The position numbers and the translations under genes were made by a program. Shown here piece after piece: positions 36,301 through 49,418 of a stretch of DNA of 64,000 nt (the stretch's first letter is position 1; every line of letters begins with the position of its first letter). Under the pieces are notes generated by a model that was given only the letters and a program-made list of their open reading frames with translations, was not told where the DNA came from and searched no databases. The DNA lies in contig JAINUG010000020.1 in NCBI GenBank assembly GCA_029706075.1, forward strand, positions 7,483,046 through 7,547,045, written 5' to 3'. This DNA comes from Aldrovandia affinis. Lineage: Eukaryota; Chordata; Actinopteri; Notacanthiformes; Halosauridae.

Positions 36301-39300
36301 CAGATTGCCCCTTATCCACTGCAGTGGTGGCTGTGGTGTTGGTCACAGGTGGCTCATCGGTGTCTTGCTTCGGGAAATCCGCTGCAGTGGTGGCTGTGGT
36401 ATTGGTCACAGGTGGCTCATCGGTGTCTTGCTTCGGGAAATCCGCTGCAGTGGTGGCTGTAGCGTTGGTCACAGGTGGCTCACCGGCATCTTACTTTGAA
36501 TCCGCTGTAGTGTTGGTCATAGTAGGCGCCATGTTAGCTGCAGGCTGCAAATGACCTTTAATGGGGGTAGAACGGAATCATCCAACAGAATATGGCAAGT
36601 TAGCAAAGTGTTACACAAAAATTATAACATATGCTAACCACTACTGAAAAGCACCCACAAGTAATCTCTGCAGGCAAGGCACACCTGAAGAGATCTTGAA
36701 CCTCAAAGCACCCAGAATTATTCACCAAGCTTGATAAGTTCTGCAAACCATCAATTAGAAATAAAAATTCAAATTACCCCCATCAAACAACAAGAACAGA
36801 AGAAAACTCAGCAATGCCCAACAACTCATTATAAACAACTACAGATTTCTTTACACAACCACAATGAAATGTTTGACTTGCAATTGGCGGAGCCTTAGTT
36901 TATATCTCCTCTCGCCCACAAACACCTGCTTTCAACTATGTATCCCAGGTGATGTCAATGAAGATCATTTGTCTCGATAAGGCAATATTGTTACGCTTCA
37001 ACCACTAATACTGATGAATACAAGTGTTTCACAACACTTGTTTAAGATTAATATGAGCCAGCTGAAACCGGCTTGTTGTTAACCCTTGCAACGGCTGCAA
37101 CTCAGGCTACAAACGAAGCAATTGATCGTTATCAATTCTGCTAAACTACTCTTATTTGATTGGCTCAGAAATGTCTGTTAGTTGCTTTTCACCAATCAAA
37201 TCTGTAAGTGCTTTGATTTTAGCAAATGACTAATTGTTGAAATGCATTAGTATCATAGACATTATACTTTGACGCGTCTATCCAGTCTAGATAACATACA
37301 TTTCTCTTTTCAGCCAAATACATATTGAATATTGATCTAAAAATACTTAATTCAGGGCACCCTGCCAAGCAGTTTAGTCACTCCTTCACCACCAGTGCTA
37401 TAAAGACAGAGCTGCTTTTCCAGTCTGTGCATTTACTTCACTTCTGTTGGGTGACAATGTCTGCAATAACTTGATCTACTCTTAATATATATTTTTGGTG
37501 TTTAAGTGTGCAAATAAATGTTACGTGTTGGTTTTTTAGTTTTTCTGTATGATTTATTGACCCTGTTTCGTTACGGAAGAAATGTTGTCTTAGTTTGAAT
37601 TTACTTGTGTTTTGTATCAATATAGTGTCGTTTCCGTATGTTTTCTGTATTGTGCCATATCTATGGTCGGGGTGAGTGCGTCCTATTCTGGATTTACGCA
37701 CTCTGAACCATTACATTGCATGCCGCCCCTATCACATGCTGATGGTCATAACCCTCATGGAACTGACTCACCCCGGCGATTGGTTCATACCAGTGGACCT
37801 GAGAGATTCATATTTTCATGTGCCGATATTGAAATGGCACAAGAAATACTTGCCTTTCTCATTTCAGGGCGCTGCCTATCAATACTCTAGGTTGCCTTTT
37901 GGCTATTCGCTGGCACCATGCACTTTCTCCATGTGTGTGGACGCAGCATTGGAACCATTACGCCTACGGGGAATCAGAATTCTCTACTATCTAGACGATT
38001 ACTGTTATCACCTCCGAAGCGCATATTCCAGTCACGTACGGTTACTGCACTGATGATAGTTTGATCATTGCGCATGATGTCTGCAGCGCACACTGTTGTG
38101 CCGCTGAGGTTATTGCACATGCGCCCATTTCCGATCTGGTTCAATTGGTTGAAACTGGATCCGGTGCGGCAGAAATAACGTGCAGTGACCGTACCGCTTT
38201 GAATTCTGAGTAGGCTGTCCCACTGGAACAACCGTCGCATTTTGATGAGGAACGTTTCCATGGGCATGGTGGCACATGTGCACGTTTTCACGGATGCATC
38301 TCTGATGGGCTGGGGCGGGACTTATGGTCCCGTTTCGCTGAGCGGTCAGTGGAGCAACACAGAACACCATCACATCAATGCATTGCAGATGGAGGTGGTG
38401 TTTTGCTTTCCGAAGCACTTCGAGGCACAATTGGAAGGCTTCTCATGTGTACAGAACACCGAACAGTAGTAGCCTACCTCAATCGTCAGGGGGTCGTGCG
38501 GTCTCTTACCCTGCACCATCTGGCAACACGTGTGCTTCTATGGGCTCACAAACACATGACTTTGTTGCAGCCCCGTCACATTCCAGGCCACCTGGGCGCA
38601 GACCTCTTGTCGAGGGGCAGGCCAGTGACAATATTTTCAGCATTTAAGTTAATAGAGAAAATTCAGCTTTGAGCGCTCTCTGTGGTACCCATGATGCAAC
38701 GCCATCAGAACACGGAAGAAGGCAGGAGTGGACCCATAGATATAGCTATGAAGTATTATTTAAAATGTGTGGTAACAGGCAATGAATAGCGTGCATCATT
38801 GTTGAAAAACTTGTCATGATAGCCATAGGTCAAGTCATTAAAAGCGACATGCTACCACCCTGTGGTGTGAAAGGTGTATAGCATGCCATGGCGCACACAA
38901 ACTATTGTTAATCATTGCATGCTGAACTCCGATTTGAACCGGGGAACTTGGTATCGGTACTTTGGAATCAGAAGGACGACATAAAACACTCATGAAACAC
39001 TATAGAAGACGAATCTGTAGTGTCATCCTTGCATGGGGAGGGTGCAAAGAAAACAGGTGTGAATAACATCTTTTGTGGGGAAAAAAAAAATTTAAGCACT
39101 TTCTCTCTGAGCAATTGTATTAGTACAAATATATAATTTATACAAATGATTAATACATTTATATAATTTGTTTGTATATATTGAATAGTAATTACATATT
39201 GATGTAGATGTTGAATGGCCTTGCTAAATTCAATATAAATGTTGAATGTAAATATTAAACATCCCGGGTCATTTACATTTACATTTTTAGGCATTTAGCA

Positions 39301-42300
39301 GACGCTCTTTTCCAGAGCGACTTAAGCATATTTATTGATGCATTTATTGATGAAGTTAGCAAACAGCAACACACAGCTGTTGTTTTTTTTACGCAATGAT
39401 AATTTTCAAGCAAAATGAACTGATTTTAAAGTGACTGCATATTAGCCCCGCAAGTTTTACAGTGCACTCTTATCAGTGTGTGATTTTGCTATGTCGCCAA
39501 CGCTGCACAAGGTTATTGTTTGCAACGTTTAAGTAACAAAGATTTAGAGGGAGTTGAGCTCACACTCCCCCTGGTTCCTGAAAGTCACCCTACAGTGGAT
39601 GACAGCATTGGTCCGTTTGGATTAATCTGTCATTTATCTGTTTCATTTTTTGGGCTGTAACGTAGACCGAGCGCGAGGACGGGGCATGTGAGCATACATC
39701 AGTTTGCAGGTGTGTCAGCGACACAGTTTACATTTCTTTACATACAATCCATTTATACAGCTCGATATTTTACTGAAGCAATTCAGGTTAAGTACCTTGC
39801 TCAAGGGTACAACAGCAGTGCCGCACCTGGGATTGACCCTGCAACCTCTGAGTTACACGCTCAGCTCCCTAACCATTACACTACATTGCCGGCCTTACTA
39901 AAACCTTTCTGCGGGTCAAGTTTAATGTAGATGTTGTATGACCCGGGTTTAGTTGAATGTACATTTTGAATGACCCGGATTAAGTTTAATGTAGATGTTG
40001 AATGACCCGGGTTAAGTTGAATAATGTAAATGTTAGTTCAATGTAAATGTTGAAGGACCCGGGTTAAGTTTCATGGAGATGTTGAATGAGCCGGGTTAAG
40101 TTCAATAATGTAAATGTTAGTTCAATGTAAATGTTGAATGACCCAGGTTAACTTGAATAATGTGTATGTCAGTTTAATGTAAATGGTGAATGAGGTTTGT
40201 TTTCCTTCAGACGGGTTTTACCGAGGGGACAAGCTGATCAATCTGAAGGTGATCGCTGATGATGCGCTGCAGAAATGCAGAGACAAGTAAGAGAACAGCA
40301 CTGTGCAGGGCACTGGTGGAGATACACACATAACACAAACTAACACAACATTTAGAGTTAGAGTGACTCTGAGCTCTGGATATTCAGGTACACAGGTGAG
40401 GATGGTGATCTGAGTGTTATTGCCTGTCTCCTGCAGGGGCGCCCCGGTGCAGAAGTGCATCATGCTAAAGCACCTGTCTAAAGAAGACCTCGGCTCCCAG
40501 TCTCCACCTGCCAAACGGCCCTGCCCCAACCTGCAGGCGAGTGCAATACTGCCACCGCTATAGCAACAGGATGCAGCGTGTACTGTGGCATACCGCCATC
40601 GCTGTAGCTGAGAGATTGAACGTGCGCCAGGCGTACTGAACACCGCTGGCCTACACTGGGTGAAGATTCATTTGAAAATATTCTGAAAGCGTGCCAGCGA
40701 TGTGATCAAGTTTAGTGACAGTATGGGCTGTGTGATTTTTTTTTTTTTTTTTTTTTTTTTTGATTTTATCCCATTTTCTCCCAATTTGGTAGCCAATTAG
40801 ACCCACTATTTTTTACGTCAATCCCCCCCTAGTAATGTGAGTTAGCTGCCGTAGTCCTGCGACCGGTAGTGACGAGAGCGAAGTGACGCCTCTTCCGAGA
40901 CGTCACTCGCCCAGCCGTCGACCGAACCCCGGTAATTACAGGGCCACTCTTATACGCAGCGAACGTCACGTCGGCTTCCCTCCCTCCCTGGGGCGGACAG
41001 CCAATCGCCGCCCCCTGGTGGCACTCCCGGCCAAAGCCGACACTTGGCGAGACGGGGAATTGAACCCCGGTCTCCGTGGCCAGCGTCGGACGTTGTAACC
41101 ACTGGACCACGCGGGAGGCCCGCTGTGTGATTTTCTGACCACATTTATGATTTTCTCTCCACACCTTTTCCCCTTAAAGGGGATGATTTTCAGCTGTTAA
41201 TGATTAGCACCTCTTCTGAACAACTAATGGCTTTTCAGCACCTCCCCTTTAATTATGAATGTCTGCACAGCCTTCGTTTCCACATCTCGAACCTCTTTTT
41301 TTCGGTCATTGGCCTTGGGTTTCTTATTTTGTTTGTTTGTTTTTTTGACCACCAGTATGATTTTCGTCACTGTCACTGTAATAAAACCCAAATCGGTTTA
41401 TTCCTGTAATCTTTCGATTGACCCTTTAGCAGGAGAGACCGGGTGCAAAACTAAGGAAACCCCATCCCAAACCCCAGGTACTTCTCCCAGCGTTGCCTCA
41501 ACATTACTTTTTTTAGTTTTAGCACTTTTTACTCATTTACTCACTTATTTATTCATTTAGGTTTAATTATTTAGATATTTTGGTATTAACAACCTTGTCT
41601 CTCGTCTGTTCCTGGTGCTAACAGCTGTCCGATTAGGAGGGCGAGGCTTCTGACACTGATTCTATCCAATCAGCGATTTGCTGTGGAAGTCTGTTGATTG
41701 GTTCTTGAGTCAGTGATTGACAGTGCGTGCTATCTCCGCCTCCCTTCACTCTCTTCACGAGTCTCCATTTGTCTCTATGTCACTCACAGCCTCACCTGCA
41801 GGCCTGCTAATGCTAACAACATTACTACAACCTTTTTGCAATGACCGCTAATGCTAACGACGTTACTACAACCTTTCTGCAGTATTTTTTATGGGAAGGG
41901 CCACCCAGCCAGGTTCTATCTATGCGCCCCCACTGCTCAAAAAAATAAAAGCTGGGGCAAGTGAATTTAGTATTATTTCATGGTTTTATTTAAATGGCTT
42001 AATAAAAAGCCAATTTATTGATTTATTTTAAATTTAGTTTATCCAATTTTCTCCCAATTTATTAACCAGTTACAGCCTCTATTTTTCATGTCAATCCCCC
42101 CCTCGTATAGTGAGTTTGCTGCCGTAGCCCTGTGACCGGTAGTGACAAAGGCAAAGTATCATCTCCTCCGAGACGGCACTCGCTAGACTGTTGACCATAA
42201 CTCCGGTACTACAGAGCCACTCCTGTGCGCAGCAAACTTCCTGTTGGCTTCCCTCCCCCCTGACTCTGGCTCGGCCGGTGAAATCTAACCCCGGTCGCAG

Positions 42301-45300
42301 TGGCCAGCGTCGAACGTTGTAACTACTAGACCACCCGGGAGGCCCCATTTTAATTTAATTGATTTAAACAATAATTGATTTAAACAATTTAATGATTAGT
42401 TGAAATTGTCTTTGGAGGAGGAAGTTAATACCTTGGGTTTCAATTGTGTTGAGACATTGATGTCTCGTCACGCATACGCGTATTCTCATCCAATCATGAT
42501 CCTTCACTGCGGTGCTGGATGGTTGTGATTGGTTCGTATATGCGGTCCAGTTGGTACCAAAGCTGAGCGGTAAAGGTAGCCCTCCAGAACCAGGACTCTG
42601 TACCCTGGGTCAGACCAGAACCAGGACTCAGTGTCCTGGGTCAGATCGGGTCAGACCAGAACCAGGGCTCAGTGTCCTGGGTTAGACCAGGTCAGATCAG
42701 AACAAGTTTTGTGTGCATTTGTCTCTCATACGTCTCAACATGTTTCCTCGTATTCCATGTGTGTGTTTAGACTATATTGTGTTTGTGTTTATATCGGATC
42801 AGCTCATGTCCCTAATCGAGAGTGATGTACTGTTACAAATCACTGCCTTGTATTTACCACGTAAAAATGAAAGCGCTGGGTTTTTTTCTCAAGAGATTCA
42901 CAAAAGGAGTACGACTAGGCCCGAGAGCGAAATTCTGACTTATGAAAGCACTTATTGGAAGAGGTCCATTCAGTTCATTAAATAAAAGGAAAACCAAAGG
43001 CGGCCTTCTGAATGTGGGCTAAACTGCAAATTGAAAGGAGATCGCCTGGATTTTTTTTTTTTTTTCCTCGCTCGAATACATATTTGTAGCTTTTTTTCTT
43101 TTCTTATTTTTAGTCTCTTCAAAATGTCATCTGACATTTTGAATTCTGCCAGAGAGCTCCCTCCCTCCCTCCCTCCTCATCAGCCAGACTCGGAGGCGGG
43201 GAGGGTGTTATTTTCACCCCCTGTGATTGGTGGAGGTTATTGGCCCTGTATACATTTCCAGTGTATTATATAAAATAAGAATTATTATTTCAGATCATTT
43301 CAGATGAGGTGGCGCTCCTGTACCCTGTTTAAAACACAGCTGTGCCCTCACAGGCCCGGCCGGTGTGAGGGAAGGGGGAGACGGTGGCGCTAGCGTTCGA
43401 GCTCTGGCTGGTGTGATAAGGTGTGTGCTCTGTGCAGGTGCCCTGGCACCCGGAGGTGGATCACTGCTGGCACACGCTGGTGGCCCGGGCCTCTGAGGAG
43501 TGTGAGCCGGAGTGGTGTGAGTCCGAGGACCCCCTCTTCATCCTCTACACCAGCGGTTCCACAGGAAAACCCAAGGCACTGCTCCTCGCTCACTCTCTCC
43601 TCTCTCCATCTCTCTTTCTCTCAATTCAATATGCTTTATTGGTATGACAAAAAGTAAAGCTTGGTGGGGGAACAGGCATCAACATGCAAACAAAATTTTA
43701 TATAATACGAGTTGACAAAATAAATAAATAATCACAAGTTAGTTAGAAGTTAGAAATGTGTGTGTGAGCAAGTACATGTGATGGTGTGTGTTTCGTCACT
43801 CACTGTCCCTCAGACTGTGGCAGGCTCTCTCTCCTTCTCTGTCCCTCCTCTCTCTCACTCTCTATCTGCTCCTCTCTCTTGCCTTTTTCCCCTTTCTTTC
43901 AATTCATTTGAATCCAGTGTTAAAGTTTGCTTTATTGGCGTGACAAAAGCAGTATTGGCATCGCTGTGGCATTACACGTGAAGGATGTGGAAAATAACAA
44001 TGGTGAAAAACGATATACAAAATGCCCAGACAATGTACGTCTCCAAGTATACGAAAATAAATGTATAATTATTTACTCCTGCACATCCATACCAAAATAA
44101 CTATTTCTCTGTCTGTCTGTTTCTCTCTCTCTCAATTCAATGAAATGGTGCTTTATTGGCAGGACAAAGCGAAGCAGTCACCCACAATGTGAAATGGGCA
44201 ACGCGTAACTATGCCACATTGTGTAACAGACAGCCCCCTCTCCGTGTCTGTTCAGTTCAGAGACGCACAGTGCATATACTATTGCCAAAGTGTAGGCATT
44301 TCCAGTGAAATGTAACCCCTCTCTCTCCTGGTGCATCCGTGCTGTCCCTCGGGCTGTGAGGGGGGTGAGCACTTTCTGGCATTTTTAATTAAATGTCAAA
44401 TGAAGGACATTTCATTAAGGGAGATGGATTTTTTCCCTCCTCCTCACTATTTCTCAAGCTCTCTTTCTCTCCCTCACTCCCTTTCCCTCTCCCTCTCCCT
44501 CTCTCTCCCCCTTTCTCTCCTTCTCTCTCTCCCTCCTTCCTCGCTCTTTCTCTCTTACCTATTCTGTCTCCTCCTTCTCTCTCACTCTCACTTTCTCTCT
44601 CTCTCTCTCACTCACTCTCTCTCTATTTCCTCTCTCTGATGTGTAAATATTTCTGCAGGCTTGGTGATCTGTAAAGAGAAGCACTAATGTAATCTCAGGC
44701 CCTTTAGACAGCAGTTCCCCTCCCGGACTAGCGGAATCTGTGAGCCCTTTAAGGGCATTAGGGACAGCGAGTAGCCATCCAACACTGACACATCCACAAT
44801 TAAGCTATACGGATATAATGTGATAGATTAAACGTTTTATTTTAAAATGATCTTTTTATCTTTTTCCTCTTTCTCTAAACTTTTTTTATTGACTTTCATT
44901 TTGCTCTCACTGTTACCATTTCTGATTACGTCTCATTGCTCATTGGTTAAAATGTATATGCGTTGGCTTTGGGAATGTTTGCTTTCTGTGTTTCCTGTCA
45001 GTGAAGCATATTAAAGTGAACTGAATGGAATTGTCCCTTTGTTCCCTCCTGTTTGTGCAGGGTGTTCTGCACACGATCAGTGGTTACATGCTGTACACTG
45101 CCACCACCTTCAAGCTGGTGTTTGACTACCAGCCTGATGACGTGTACTGGTGCACTGCCGACATTGGCTGGATCACAGGCCACTCCTACATCACCTACGG
45201 CCCTCTGGCCAATGGGGCTACGAGCGTGCTGGTGAGGGCGGAGAAACTCTGAGGGGGTGTGTGTGTGGTTCTCTGTGGCTCAGTTGGTAGAGCACAGCGT

Positions 45301-48300
45301 TGGCAATGCTTAGGTTGTGGGTTCAATCCCCACTGGGGCCACATATACTGAAAATGTATGCATTCACTACTGTAAGTCGCTTTGGATAAAAGCGTCTGCT
45401 AAATGGCATATATTATTATATATTACATGCGTGTGTGCATTCGTGTGTGTGTGTGTGAAGCACTCCGACTGTAACGACCCGTCGCTGCTCTCCTCTCGGC
45501 TCCAGTTCGAGGGCCTGCCCACCTACCCCGACATGAGCCGCATGTGGGAGATCGTGGACAAGTACCAGGTGACCAAGTTCTACACCGCGCCCACCGCCAT
45601 CCGCATGCTGATGAAGTATGGCAGCGGTCCGGTGCAGAAGTGAGTCCAACGTAGTGCGGCATTTACCGCGAGTGGGGCCAAGAACTGGGGACTGTGCGCA
45701 TGCCGAGACACGGGAAGTCCGCAGCGGCAAAAATCATCGAACCAGCGGAGTTTATATTTTGTAGCATAGTAATAACCTGGGTCGCATGCATTGTTTGATG
45801 CCTTTGACCTTTTACGCACCAGTTCAATCACCAGTACAATCCCTGCAGATTACTGGCAGTTTTAAAATGAACATCTATTTTTATTCAGAACAAAATGTTA
45901 TTTTCATACGATTTAATATGCTTTGGTTAGTCATGCGTTTCATTGAAAATGTTCACCTTCCTACATAAACCCCTCCTCCTCCCCTACTGAAACTGTCACC
46001 TAAACCCCTCCCCTACTGAAACCCCGCCCTGCCCCTCCTCACCTAAACCCCTCCCCTACTGAAACCCCGCCCTGCCCCTCCTCACCTAAACCCCTCCCCT
46101 ACTGAAACCCCGCCCCTCCTCACCTAAACCCCTCCCCTACTGAAACCCCACCCCTCCCTGCTGGACCTCTCCCCCTGCAGGTACAAACGGGACTCGCTGA
46201 AGGTGCTGGGCACAGTGGGGGAGCCCATTAACCCTGAGGCCTGGATGTGGTACTACAGCGTGGTGGGGGAGAAGAGGTGCCCCGTGGTCGACACCTTCTG
46301 GCAGACGGAGACGGTGAGTCCAGATCATTGCGTCAGAAAAGCACATTCAAATGAAACTGACGTGAAGATGAAGCTGACAGAAAAGGAAGGAGCTGAAGAT
46401 GAAGCTGACGGAAAAGGCTAAACGCACGGATCCAAGGCCACAGGGTTTAATTCCCAGTAAAACACATTACAGAAATAAAGACCCAGGTTTGAGAAAGGGG
46501 TTTGGTGGGGGGTGTATTGGTGCAGAAGGGGTTAATTGTGTGTCCCGTGGTTTGAGTGAGGGTCTGTACTAATTAGGCCCTTCTTCCTCTTCCTCCTCTT
46601 CTTCCCTCTTCCCCAGGGGGGGCACGTGTTGACCCCACTGCCCGCTGCCACGCCCATGAAACCTGGATCGGCCGTAAGTCCCCCAATCCTTATTTTGTCA
46701 TCGCATTTCTTGTCCAAAAAGCAGTAGTCTCAGGGCCCTATTTTGGTGAATTAGGACGGTGTTGGTAACACAGACGCAAAGCGAAGACGGTGGCGCTTTA
46801 GGGCTTGTCTAACGCAATTTCTGTAATTTCGTGACTTAGGACGATAGCGCACCTCCGGCGCAGTTGTAAAAGAGGTTGGATTAATTTTTTTTTTATACAT
46901 GTGGGTGTGGTGGGGGTTTGGTTTCATAATGGCCAATCAGAACACCTATTTTCTATCCCTTTAAATACCAGTGCGCTAACGCTATAGCAAATTGCCAATT
47001 TCCTGACATGGATGACAGTTTTTCGCGGCTGCGCCAGGAGCACTTCTCGAGAGCGAGGAGGTACGGAAAGGTTGGCACGCGAATCAGAGGGGGAAAACAA
47101 GGCGCACATTCATTTGTTATTTTCATGATTTGAGTTTATATTTTGAGACCTATTTTGAGACAAGCTGTGGTGAAATAGTTTTTAGCTTAATTGATTACGC
47201 TTGCAAGTTACCCCTGGATTGGACGATTTGCCTCAACGTGGGGGAAAATTCACAATATTCACAAAACATTCTCATGTGATTTCAGATAACCTTATGTTCA
47301 TATGTGCACATCAGTAAAGTCACCAAATTGCACAGAGCGCCAGCGTTTGCGCTAAGAGGTGGTCTAGTTGGACGTTAACGCGAACTCATTATTTGACACC
47401 AAACTTGCATAATGCCCGACTGTTTTCATTGTCACACCCCCTATTGCGCTGCCCAACCCATAGTCGCGCAAACGCCTTCATTGTGCACCACAAAATTGCC
47501 AAACTCGTCGGAGACAGGAAATATTCCATTTGCGACAGACGAAACTGTCAATTCGCCAGCGCTAGGGCATAACGCAGAAAATAGGGCCCTCAGTCTCCAT
47601 GTAGTCAAGCACACTGATAATAATAATAATAACAACAACAACTTTATTCATAAATAACTTTTCATACATCGTTTGAAGCACTTTCCAAATAAAAAAAACG
47701 AATAATAAGACGAAAGGAAAAAAAAAGTCAGTAAATAAGACTATTTAATACAAGGGCTAGGCTAATTCATTCCAGGTACTATAGAATCTAATATGTATCT
47801 AATACACAGTATTTGGCTGAAATAACACTTACATTTCTATGTTGTTTGCGTGTTGGGTGTCTAACTCGGTTGCCTGTGTTTGGGTCTCCAGACGTTTCCT
47901 TTCTTCGGCGTCATTCCCGCCATTCTGAATGAGTCAGGGGAGGAGCTGGAGGGACCAAGCGACGGTTACCTGGTAACAAAACTGAATTACTCTTTATTTG
48001 ATTTATCTTGGTGACGGGGAGCCGTCCTGTTCCTAGATGTGTCTGTCACAGCCCATTGTTACAGGAGAGAGGAAGGAAGGAGGCTGGTTGTGGAAGGATG
48101 AAGGTGTTTGATGTGCAGTGTTTGACTCTGTGCTGGTCTCTCTCACGTGTTCAGTGTTTGACTCCGTGCTGGTCTCTCTCTCTCAGGTGTTCAGTGTGTG
48201 GCTGTGCTGTTCTCTCTCTAGCAGGTGTTCAGTGTGTGACTCTGTGCTGTTCTCTCTCTCAGGTGTTCAGTGTGTGACTCTGTGCTGTTCTCTCTTTCAG

Positions 48301-49376
48301 GTGTTCAGTGTTTGACTGTGCTGGTCTCTCTCTCTCAGGTGTTCAGTGTGTGACTGTGCTGGTCTCTCTCTCAGGTGTTCAGTGTGTGACTGTGCTGGTC
48401 TCTCTCTCTCTCTCAGGTGTTCAGTGTGTGACTGTGCTGGTCTCTCTCTCTCAGGTGTTCAGTGTGTGACTGTGCTGTTCTCTCTCTCTCAGGTGTTCAG
48501 TGTGTGACTGTGCTGGTCTCTCTCTCAGGTGTTCAGTGTGTGACTGTGCTGGTCTCTCTCTCGCAGGTGTTCAGTGTGTGACTGTGCTGGTCTCTCTCTC
48601 TCTCAGGTGTTCAGTGTTTGACTGTGTTGTTCTCTCTCTCTCAGGTGTTCAGTGTGTGACTGTGCCGGTCTCTCTCTCTCTCAGGTGTTCAGTGTGTGAC
48701 TGTGCTGGTCTCTCTCTCTCAGGTGTTCAGTGTGTGACTGTGCTGGTCTCTCTCTCAGGTGTTCAGTGTGTGACTGTGCTGGTCTCTCTCTCTCAGGTGT
48801 TCAGTGTGTGACTGTGCTGGTCTCTCTCTCTCTCAGGTGTTCAGTGTGTGACTGTGCTGTTTTCTCTCTCTCAGGTGTTCAGTGCGTGACTGTGCTGGTC
48901 TCTCTCAGGTGTTCAGTGTGTGACTGTGCTGGTCTCTCTCTCTCAGGTGTTCAGTGTGTGACTGTGCTGGTCTCTCTCTCTCTCAGGTGTTTAAACAGCC
49001 CTGGCCAGGCATCATGAGGACAGTCTATGGGAGCCACCAGAGGTTTGAGACCACCTACTTCCAGAAGTTCCCTGGATACTACGTCACTGGAGACGGTACG
49101 ATTGTGGGAAGGATCTGTGTGGAAGGAGGGCGTGGTCTCTGATATGGGCGGGGCTTGAATGGTGTTGTCTCCTGTGTGGACGGGGCCTGAAGGTGTGGCC
49201 TCTGATTTGAACGAGGCCTGGTGTCTCTGTATCTGCAGGTTGCAGGCGGGACCAGGACGGGTACTTCTGGATCACCGGCAGAATCGATGACATGCTGAAC
49301 GTCTCAGGTGTGAGACGTCTTGCGTGTGTGTGTATGACACTGTGTGTTTGTGTGCCCGTTTGCATGTGTGTGCGTA

Positions 49377-49418
<42 letters not shown>

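Noticed and set aside
36221-36554. Plus-strand frames over the 63-bp repeat ([18 protein letters not shown])
   Set aside because: A 63-bp repeat keeps several frames open; only the minus-strand frame has a signal peptide, matched splice sites, TATA and polyA signals.
26044-45424. tRNA genes
   Set aside because: The tRNA-like segments (26044, 26365, 40740, 42010, 45268) are heads of SINEs with LINE-type tails and target duplications, not clover-leaf tRNA genes.
48112-48986. CRISPR-like regular repeats
   Set aside because: Units are contiguous, without unique spacers, in a vertebrate intron; an ordinary minisatellite.
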